This document shows, piece after piece, positions 6,144-12,036 of a DNA stretch of 12,036 bases (position 1 is its first letter; each line of letters starts with the position of its first letter). The position numbers were made by a program, and so were the translations under genes. A model generated the notes under the pieces. It saw nothing but the letters and a program-made list of their open reading frames with translations. It made no database searches and was not told the origin of the DNA. The stretch comes from an uncultured Desulfobulbus sp. (GTDB lineage: Bacteria > Desulfobacterota > Desulfobulbia > Desulfobulbales > Desulfobulbaceae), in the NCBI GenBank assembly GCA_946539945.1, contig CAMNHX010000010.1:1-12036 (forward strand), given 5' to 3'.

Positions 6144-6740
6144 ATGCAGGAAATCGATTTCACCTCCACCATACTGCAACACAAGCTGTGTACCCTGGCC
6201 GTTGTGGCTGCCCGTCCTGGCGACGGCAACACCACAGTCACACTGGAAATGGCCTTTGCCCTGGAGCGCTACGCCACAGTGCCGGTTCTGACTGTTGCCC
6301 TCTCCAAGAGTGACCGGCATCTGGCGACCATGCTTCAGGCCCAGGGTGTGAAACTGGGGCGAGGTTCACTGCCCAAGGACTGCAACCGTTTCCCCGGACA
6401 GCTTCTGGTCAGCAACCGGGTCCAGGTCTTTACCCCGAATGTTGAGGTGGTCAACACCATCAATCTGGAAACACAACTGACTGCGGAATGGGTGCGCGCC
6501 CTGAAGCGCTACTACGACTTTGTGCTTTTTGATATGCCCCCCTTTGAACAGAATCCGGGTTACGCCATGTTCATGCAGGCCCTGGACGGCGCAATCCTGA
6601 CCGTCAACTGCAAAAGCTCCCGCTGGGGTACGGTTCGCGACATGAAGAACCGCTTGAGCGAAGCCCATGTCAACATCATTGGCGCGGTACTCAACGAGCG
6701 CAGTTATCCCGTGCCCCAGGCCATTTATTCCCTGCTCTAG
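6144..6740 (+). CDS. Degenerate CpsD/CapB-like P-loop ATPase (BY-kinase family), probably catalytically impaired
   Basis: A 198-residue protein with the fold order of the cytoplasmic domain of bacterial tyrosine kinases that control EPS chain length. The P-loop position reads ARPGDGNTT (23-31), where the family has PGEGKST, so the invariant lysine is Asn29. The Walker A' strand (about 47-56, PVLTVALSKS) lacks the usual aspartates. Walker B is kept as VLFDMPP (127-133, D130), as is the following hydrophobic AILTV strand (150-154). The C-terminus lacks the Tyr cluster; only Tyr188 and Tyr195 remain. It sits before the export lipoprotein and a co-polymerase that has no kinase domain, as expected for its partner. 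I infer a regulatory or structural pseudo-kinase, or an ATPase with a relocated lysine. The upstream frame is closed at 6114, so ATG 6144 is the only start. Its Shine-Dalgarno is weak and far. Confidence 0.8.
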   Translation: MQEIDFTSTILQHKLCTLAVVAARPGDGNTTVTLEMAFALERYATVPVLTVALSKSDRHLATMLQAQGVKLGRGSLPKDCNRFPGQLLVSNRVQVFTPNVEVVNTINLETQLTAEWVRALKRYYDFVLFDMPPFEQNPGYAMFMQALDGAILTVNCKSSRWGTVRDMKNRLSEAHVNIIGAVLNERSYPVPQAIYSLL

Positions 6741-6787
6741 GGCTGCGCGGAAACGGAATGAACACGGGATTTTTTCGGAGACTTGCC

Positions 6788-7873
6788 ATGCCGAACCAAG
6801 ACGCGGGCGCAAAGGCCCGGCGCAGAATCATCAAGGTGCTGTCCCTGTTGCTGGCATTGGCACTGGGCGCCTGCGCCCTGCCCCACGGCTACAAGGGTGA
6901 GCCGGGTGGCCAAGGCATCCGGATCCAGCCTCTCACCATGGAGAAGCGCCCTGCCCGGGGCATGGATCTGGACGCCTACCGGATCAGTCCGGGTGACATC
7001 ATTGAGTTCATCTTCCGTCAGGACAGCGCCAGAGAGGACGCCTTCCGCTTGAGTCCCCTGGACACGGTGAACGTCAACTTCCTCGCCAACCCGGAGTGGA
7101 ACTCCCAGCAGCGCATCCGCCCGGACGGGACCATTGCCCTGCCCTATCAGCCCAGCGTGGTTGTGGCCGGCTTGAGCGTGCCCCAGGCAACCCAAAAGCT
7201 GGAGGAACTCTACAGCCAAATACTGCAAAATCCCCGGATCTTCCTCTATGTGGCTGATTTCAAGACCCGGCAGGAACGGTTGCACGCCTCCCTGCTGAAC
7301 CCCTCAAGCGGCGCGTCCCGCCTTTTGGCTGTGCAGGCCGACGGCTATGTCAGTCTGCCCTTTGCCGGCATGGTCCGGGCAGGGGGACTCACCTTTGTGG
7401 ACTTCAGGCAACTGGTGCAGAACCAGTACCAGCAGCAGTACGGCATGGATGTGGATGTGCTGCTGAACAAGCCGGCCAACCAGATGCTCTATCTGGTGGG
7501 TATGCTGACCCAGCCTGGCGCGTATCCAATCAACGGTCCGATCAGCGTCCTGCAGGCCCTGAGTCTGGCCCGGGGCTTCCGGGATGACGCCCAGTTGAAC
7601 CAGGTCATCCTGATCCGGCGCGAGGGCGACACCATGTTCTGCACTCCACTTGACCTGACCGCAACCATGGAAGGCCGTAACACAGACGGCATGGCCCTGG
7701 CGCGGAGCGGCGACATCATCTATGTGCCCCGTACCAAGCTGGCCTCTGCTGCGGATGTGGCCAACCAGCTCACCTCCATCACCTTTTTCAAGGGCGTCAG
7801 CGCCAGCTTGAGCTGGCAGATGCGAAACAACGAGACCCAGTACCGGAATACCGAGGAGATCCCCCAAAATTGA
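6788..7873 (+). CDS. Outer-membrane polysaccharide export lipoprotein (Wza/GumB-like, SLBB domain)
   Basis: This forms the outer-membrane/periplasmic export channel for the polymer. The 361-residue protein has a lipoprotein signal: Arg-rich start, hydrophobic core and lipobox LGAC with Cys29. The next residue is Ala, not Asp, so outer-membrane sorting is expected. A poly-export domain follows: YRISPGDIIEF (64-74) and RPDGTIALPY (111-120). A second similar strand pair is VQADGYVSLPFAG (182-194), and an SLBB domain begins YLVGMLTQPGAYPI (about 235). The start at 6788 is chosen because GGAG (6777-6780) is seven bases upstream and it leaves a normal signal peptide; an earlier ATG at 6758 has no good site. 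It lies between the kinase-like ATPase and the co-polymerase. Confidence 0.88.
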   Translation: MPNQDAGAKARRRIIKVLSLLLALALGACALPHGYKGEPGGQGIRIQPLTMEKRPARGMDLDAYRISPGDIIEFIFRQDSAREDAFRLSPLDTVNVNFLANPEWNSQQRIRPDGTIALPYQPSVVVAGLSVPQATQKLEELYSQILQNPRIFLYVADFKTRQERLHASLLNPSSGASRLLAVQADGYVSLPFAGMVRAGGLTFVDFRQLVQNQYQQQYGMDVDVLLNKPANQMLYLVGMLTQPGAYPINGPISVLQALSLARGFRDDAQLNQVILIRREGDTMFCTPLDLTATMEGRNTDGMALARSGDIIYVPRTKLASAADVANQLTSITFFKGVSASLSWQMRNNETQYRNTEEIPQN

Positions 7874-7901
7874 AGGGGGCGTGTTTCCTGCGAGACATCT
7901 C

Positions 7902-9542
7902 ATGGATATAAAAAGCGAAAATTTTCTGAAAGACGCAGTTACAGTCCTGTTTACGGACATTGCCCTGTTCAAGCGCATCGTCCTGCTTGTCTGCATTGTC
8001 ACCCTCTGCGTCGCCTTCTTTGTGCCGCCGGTTTACGACATTGGCGGCAAGCTCTTGGTGGAGAGCAAGCAGCTCTCCCAAGCGCCGACCACGGTTGCCA
8101 AGCAGCCGATGGGCTTCAGCGAGCTGGTTCCTGCCACGCCTCAGGACCTGGAAACCGAGGTCAACCTGATGATGTCGCCGCAGTTTGTGCGCTATGCCGC
8201 CCAAAGGATGCAGGACAGCGACACCTTGCCCGCGCCGCCTAAAGGTCTGATGGTGACGGTGCGGACCTGGATCAATATGGCGGTGGGCGCTGTCAAGTCC
8301 GCCTTTTCCGCTATGACAGGGGTTGAGCTTGAAGAGGAAGAAAGTGGACTGTGGAAAGACCTGATCTCTACCACTGCTGCAGAGCAGATTCCAGGCACCA
8401 ACCTGATCCAGGTCCACTTTTTTACCGGCTCTCCTTACGAGGATCTGAAGCCGGCCCAGCTCTTCATGGAATCCTTTCTGCTCTTCCGGCAGAACCAGGG
8501 CGCGGCCAGTGGCTTTTCCTTTTACCGGGCCAAGCTCAACGAGTATGAGCGCCAGTATGCGGATCTGGAAAGGCGCAAGGCTGCGCTCTTGCAGGAGCAG
8601 CAACTGGTGGGTGACGTCAATCAGGAAGTAGCCACGCTGACAGAAAAGATCAACTCCCTGGATGAGGAACTGATCCGCCTGCGGGATAGCCGCAACACCG
8701 CTCAAGTCTGGCTGGACTATATGCGCAAGACCTCGCAGGAACTGGCCCGACAGAAAAAGGAACTGGCCATGCTGCCGCCCTTTCCCCTGGCCTTTGAGTC
8801 CAGCGACATCAAGGAAGTCAACATGCGGCTTCTGGACATGATTGTGGAGTATCTCCGCCTGTCCTCAACCTACACGGAAAACTTTGACCAGTCCCGGGGT
8901 GCACGGCAGAACCTGCAAAGCATGGAGCGCTACATCCTCAAGATCTGCGAAAATGAAATGACCATGCGCACCACCCAGCTTGGGATACTGAACAAGCAGA
9001 TTCTGGACAGGGAAATGCTCCGCCAGAACCACCTCCAGCGGGTGCAGCACCTGAAGACCATTGCCCCGGAACTCACGATCCTGAACGCGCAACTGGCTTC
9101 CCTGCAAGAGCTGATTCAGACCTTTATCCAGCGCTCCGAGGAGTCCCGGCTGCAAAACGAGGCAGGCAGCAACAGCAACCTGCTGCAAATGCCCAGTTTG
9201 CGCATCAGCGCGGACGCCACCGTGCCTGTGCATCCCATGTTTCCCAGAAAAAAGATTGTGTTGCCTTTGGGACTGGCCGCTGGCATCATGCTGGCCCTGT
9301 TGGCGGTTTTCACACGGCACATGCTGAATCGCGGCTTCAGCAAACCCAGTGACGTGCGCAGCGTGCTGGGACTGCCCACTTTGGCCTCCATTGAGGAAAA
9401 AGGGGCAGCCCCCCCCTCCCTGTCCGTACTCTGGAGCCTGTCTGACCTGATACCGATAGGGGCCATGTTCCGCGCCCTGACCGGCAGAAAAGCGGCAGGT
9501 AAACGGAAACCCAGAAAAGGTGCAGACAGCCAGTCTGCCTGA
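7902..9542 (+). CDS. Polysaccharide co-polymerase / chain-length determinant (Wzz/GumC-like, no kinase domain)
   Basis: An inner-membrane protein with a large periplasmic coiled-coil domain that sets chain length and links to the export lipoprotein. From ATG 7902 it has 546 residues: a first membrane segment (about 25-43), a Wzz-type periplasmic region beginning VPPVYDIGGKLLVESK, long heptad-rich helices (about 200-440, for instance LNEYERQYADLERRK and VATLTEKINSLDEELIRLR), the VPVHPMFPRKK proline motif, and a second membrane segment (about 452-470). The 75-residue cytoplasmic tail is basic and has no Walker motifs, so a kinase would have to be separate. A GTG at 7881 would add seven residues. 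ATG 7902 is preferred because MDIKSENFLKDA fits the family and the GTG sits too close to its G-rich site. It follows the lipoprotein gene after a 28-base gap. Confidence 0.88.
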   Translation: MDIKSENFLKDAVTVLFTDIALFKRIVLLVCIVTLCVAFFVPPVYDIGGKLLVESKQLSQAPTTVAKQPMGFSELVPATPQDLETEVNLMMSPQFVRYAAQRMQDSDTLPAPPKGLMVTVRTWINMAVGAVKSAFSAMTGVELEEEESGLWKDLISTTAAEQIPGTNLIQVHFFTGSPYEDLKPAQLFMESFLLFRQNQGAASGFSFYRAKLNEYERQYADLERRKAALLQEQQLVGDVNQEVATLTEKINSLDEELIRLRDSRNTAQVWLDYMRKTSQELARQKKELAMLPPFPLAFESSDIKEVNMRLLDMIVEYLRLSSTYTENFDQSRGARQNLQSMERYILKICENEMTMRTTQLGILNKQILDREMLRQNHLQRVQHLKTIAPELTILNAQLASLQELIQTFIQRSEESRLQNEAGSNSNLLQMPSLRISADATVPVHPMFPRKKIVLPLGLAAGIMLALLAVFTRHMLNRGFSKPSDVRSVLGLPTLASIEEKGAAPPSLSVLWSLSDLIPIGAMFRALTGRKAAGKRKPRKGADSQSA

Positions 9543-9558
9543 ACCCGGAGCAGAGCGT

Positions 9559-10914
9559 ATGGAAAGCAGGCAGGGCAAGCTCTTGCGTCATGTCGCCCGG
9601 AAAGGAGCTTTGGTTTTCAGCGGTGTGGCGCTGGTACTGGTTCTGCGTTTGGTGAAAAACATTGTCATCTCCCGCATCCTTGCCCCAGAACTGCGCGGCA
9701 TCTGGGGTCTTCTGAACGTCATGCCCACCTTTCTCGTGAGCGCGGGCAACATGGGCATTGGCGCGGCCATTACCTACTACTCTGGCAAAAAGCTCTACGA
9801 CGATCGCTACACTGTGGGCGCTGCCCTGTACTCCACCCTGGTCTGCGGGAGCCTCCTGGGTGCAGTGGCCTTTTTTCTGATTGGCCAAGGTCTCTTTTTT
9901 GAGGGCAACACGCATCTTCTGGAGCCTTACCGGATGCTGATCATGCTGATCACGCCAGTCTTCTGGCTCCAGCTCATGGCAAACAGCTACTTTACCGGCA
10001 CTTCCCTTGTCGGACGCCTGACTCTCCTGCGCATTCTGGAAAGCGCCTTGCCCTTGGCGCTCTTTCTCGTGTTCTACTTCGGGCTTGCCATGGAAAGCCT
10101 CAACGCTGCCACCTACAGCTGGTTCTGGGGCTTTGCGGTCCTGGGTCTGACTGCCATTGTCATGCTGCCCTTGAAACAGACCTTCCCCCCCTTGCTCTCC
10201 CTCAAGGCTTGTCGGGATATACTCTGGTTCGGACTGCGCGGGCATCTGGGCAACTTCTGCAATCTGATCATTCTTCGGGTCGATATCCTGTTCATCTCCT
10301 ACTACCTGACCCCTAAGGACCTTGGGTATTACATGATCGCCACTTCGATCGCCGAGCTGCTGATGATGCTGCCTGAATCCCTGCTGATTCCCTTTACCAG
10401 CACGCTGTTCGGCGCGGATGAACGGGACAGTCAGGCCTTCAGCCGCAATGCGCTGCGCGTGGTGTTCTGGGGTATGCTGTTCATCTGCCTGACCACCATG
10501 CTGCTTTCCTGGCCCTTGATCTTCATCATGTTTGGCCGGGCCTATCTGCCAGCCTGGGGCTGCACCCTGGCGCTGGTTCCGGGTATGCTCTTTTTGTCCC
10601 TGTTCTACGTACTCAAGGTTGACATGAACAACCGCGACAAACCGGGCGCTACTTCGGTGGTCGCGGGTCTGGCCGCAGTGGTCAATGTCCTTTTGAACTG
10701 GGTCTTTATTCCCGGTTTCGGCATTATAGCCGCAGCCCTGGCCTCCACCATCAGCTACGGCATCTGCGCTGTGCTGCTTCTGATCCTCTACGCCCGTTTC
10801 AGCAAGATGTCTTTGCTCTACATCTTTACAGTCAACCGGAGGGAAATGTTACTCATTGCCGCCAAGATTCGCGCCAGAGTGCAAACTTTGCTCACGCGAG
10901 GAGGAATACGCTGA
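9559..10914 (+). CDS. Wzx-like oligosaccharide flippase (MATE/MOP superfamily)
   Basis: A 451-residue integral membrane protein with about 12 hydrophobic helices across its length. It would flip lipid-linked repeat units to the periplasmic face. Family-like segments are the N-terminal GALVFSGVALVLVLRLVKN, LAPELRGIWGLL in the first loop, and ILRVDILFISYYLTPKDLGYY (about 236-256), which corresponds to the RxD/GxY region of polysaccharide transport proteins. The start at 9559 has GGAG (9547-9550) eight bases upstream. An ATG at 9520 would overlap the co-polymerase gene by 23 bases without a better site. The stop overlaps the next start as TGATG. Its presence indicates a Wzx/Wzy-type pathway rather than an ABC exporter. 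Confidence 0.88.
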   Translation: MESRQGKLLRHVARKGALVFSGVALVLVLRLVKNIVISRILAPELRGIWGLLNVMPTFLVSAGNMGIGAAITYYSGKKLYDDRYTVGAALYSTLVCGSLLGAVAFFLIGQGLFFEGNTHLLEPYRMLIMLITPVFWLQLMANSYFTGTSLVGRLTLLRILESALPLALFLVFYFGLAMESLNAATYSWFWGFAVLGLTAIVMLPLKQTFPPLLSLKACRDILWFGLRGHLGNFCNLIILRVDILFISYYLTPKDLGYYMIATSIAELLMMLPESLLIPFTSTLFGADERDSQAFSRNALRVVFWGMLFICLTTMLLSWPLIFIMFGRAYLPAWGCTLALVPGMLFLSLFYVLKVDMNNRDKPGATSVVAGLAAVVNVLLNWVFIPGFGIIAAALASTISYGICAVLLLILYARFSKMSLLYIFTVNRREMLLIAAKIRARVQTLLTRGGIR

Positions 10915-12011
10915 TGCAAGTGGTCCATCTCATCAGTTCCTCTGGTCTCTACGGTGCGGAACGCACGCTCTGCAACCTCTTTGCGGAAAATCAGAAGGCC
11001 AGTGCGCCCCTGAACTTTTCTTTGGCCCTGTTTTGCCCGGAACACGGCAGTCCTGAATTTGCCGATGCGGTTGCGCAGTGCGGCGTAGCCATCCTGTCCC
11101 TGAAGGCTGGACTCCGGGAAAGCCCCAAAGCTTTCAGACAGTTGTTGCAACACCTGAAAGCAGTGCGCCCGGATCTGCTGCACGCCCACGGTTACAAGGG
11201 ACTGGCCGCAGGTGTAGCCGCAGCGAAGCTTCTGGGTTTGCCGCTGGTCTATACCCAGCACGGCTTTATCCAGAACACCAGAAAGCAGCGGCTCTATACC
11301 TGGCTTGATCGCCGTCTGTGCCGTCTGGCGCTGGTGCGGCAGGTTATCTGCGTGTCAGCGACGATTCGCGACTCCTATCGCAAGGCCGGAGTCGCGGAAG
11401 AACGGCTGCTGCTTTTGCCCAACGCTGTGCCTGTGCCAGAACTGAAAGAGAAGGGCGAGACAGCACCGGGACCTCTCGTCATTCTGGCGCTTGGTCGTTT
11501 GAGCCGGGAAAAGGGGCCGGACATCTTGCTTGAGTCCTTTGCTGCTGTGGCAGCGGAGCGGCAGGACTGCATCCTCAAATTGGCAGGCGACGGTCCCATG
11601 CGGCAGGAACTGGAAGCCCGTACCCAGGCACTGGGCTTGACCGGACGGGTGCAGTTTCTGGGTTTCTGCAGCCAGACCGCAGAACTCCTGGACCAGGCAG
11701 ACATCTATGTGTTGCCCTCCCTCACTGAAGGAATGCCCATGGCCCTTCTGGAGGCGATGAGCCACGCTCTGCCTTCGGTCTGTACCCGGGTGGGTGAAGT
11801 GCCGCGCATTCTTGAGCAGTCCAAAGGCGGCATTTTGGTGGATGCGGGTTCAGCGCACGCCTTTACCGCTGGTCTCAAATCCCTGCTGGAAATGGATGTG
11901 CAGGCCCGGTGCAACATGGGCCTTGCAGCCCGGACCTTTGTGGCTGACACCTGCTCCATGAGCCGCTATCTGGCACGGCTGACGCGGATCTACCAGCAGG
12001 CTGTCGGCTAG
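10914..12011 (+). CDS. GT4-type glycosyltransferase (glycosyl transferase group 1, GT-B fold)
   Basis: A 365-residue cytoplasmic or peripheral-membrane retaining glycosyltransferase that would add a sugar to the lipid-linked repeat. The N-terminal acceptor-side domain has LISSSGLYGAERTL (6-19, the family G-GAER motif) and LLHAHGYKG (88-96). The C-terminal donor-side domain has LGRLSREKGPDILL (193-206, with the catalytic-site R195 and K200), AGDGPMRQELE (224-234) and TEGMPMALLEAM (271-282), where E272 and E280 form the EX7E motif. Length and motifs are normal. The start has AGGAGG (10899-10904) nine bases upstream and overlaps the flippase stop by one base, a clear coupling arrangement. The donor sugar cannot be read from sequence. 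Confidence 0.9.
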   Translation: MQVVHLISSSGLYGAERTLCNLFAENQKASAPLNFSLALFCPEHGSPEFADAVAQCGVAILSLKAGLRESPKAFRQLLQHLKAVRPDLLHAHGYKGLAAGVAAAKLLGLPLVYTQHGFIQNTRKQRLYTWLDRRLCRLALVRQVICVSATIRDSYRKAGVAEERLLLLPNAVPVPELKEKGETAPGPLVILALGRLSREKGPDILLESFAAVAAERQDCILKLAGDGPMRQELEARTQALGLTGRVQFLGFCSQTAELLDQADIYVLPSLTEGMPMALLEAMSHALPSVCTRVGEVPRILEQSKGGILVDAGSAHAFTAGLKSLLEMDVQARCNMGLAARTFVADTCSMSRYLARLTRIYQQAVG

Positions 12012-12015
12012 GGGG

Positions 12016-12034
12016 TGTTTACACAAGTGTAACA
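12016..12034. promoter_or_regulatory. Operator-like inverted repeat after the last gene
   Basis: TGTTTACACAAGTGTAACA is a near-perfect dyad: TGTT(T)ACAC, two bases, GTGTAACA, with one extra T in the left arm. It begins five bases after the stop codon at 12011. It contains ACAAGTGTAACA, matching 11 of 12 bases of the word at the operon promoter (1852-1863). A protein-binding site in front of a following transcript is more likely than a terminator, because the arms are AT-rich and no T tract is visible before the window ends. Confidence 0.4.
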
Positions 12035-12036
12035 TT

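Noticed and set aside
6144..9542. Membership in the exosortase (XrtA/PEP-CTERM) type of EPS cluster
   Set aside because: The gene order is reminiscent of it, but no exosortase, PEP-CTERM protein or system-specific regulator is in the window, so the narrower name is not supported.
9520..9558. Upstream ATG for the flippase overlapping the co-polymerase gene
   Set aside because: ATG 9559 has GGAG at eight bases and yields a family-like N-terminus. The extra 13 residues from 9520 look like out-of-frame sequence of the previous gene.
1..12036. CRISPR arrays, tRNA or rRNA genes
   Set aside because: No regularly spaced repeats, cloverleaf-like sequence or rRNA-like segments were seen on either strand.

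Overview
This window holds one strand-consistent exopolysaccharide (EPS) or capsule operon of the Wzx-flippase type, on the + strand from about 1848 to 12011. To its left are a divergently oriented partial gene (3 to 1094, - strand) and an 830-base intergenic region. The DNA is moderately GC-rich by eye, the lipoprotein and membrane genes imply an outer membrane, and Shine-Dalgarno sites are conventional, so the host is a Gram-negative bacterium. The start of the divergent protein reminds me of large PEP/pyruvate-binding-domain proteins of sulfate-reducing Desulfobacterota. That is recall only, so the taxonomic guess is weak.

Layout: (1) - strand partial gene, N-terminal 364 codons. (2) 1095-1926, gene-free. 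It contains what looks like the decayed 3' end of an IS200/IS605-type element (TnpB C-terminal tail plus terminal hairpin), short repeats, a run of hairpins, then a sigma70-like promoter (TTGTAC, 17 bases, TAAAAT) and a GC-rich hairpin in the 5' leader. (3) 1927-12011, the operon: family 2 glycosyltransferase; two tiny overlapping ORFs; a polysaccharide deacetylase fused in frame to a GNAT acetyltransferase; a CelD/BcsL-type acyltransferase; a small degenerate P-loop ATPase of the bacterial tyrosine-kinase family; a Wza/GumB-like outer-membrane export lipoprotein; a Wzc/GumC-like co-polymerase without a kinase domain; a Wzx-like flippase; and a GT4-type glycosyltransferase.

Inferred working: the two glycosyltransferases build a lipid-linked repeat unit, the deacetylase and two acyltransferase-like proteins change its N- or O-acyl decoration, Wzx flips it, and the co-polymerase and export lipoprotein carry the polymer across the periplasm and outer membrane. 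The priming sugar-phosphate transferase and the Wzy polymerase are not in the window and probably lie outside it.

The points most worth a second look are an eight-adenine tract joining the deacetylase and acetyltransferase (with one A fewer, the two would be separate genes with an ATGA stop/start overlap), a BY-kinase-like ATPase whose P-loop lysine is asparagine, and a 12-base motif (ACAAGTGTnACA) found both at the operon promoter and just after the last gene.
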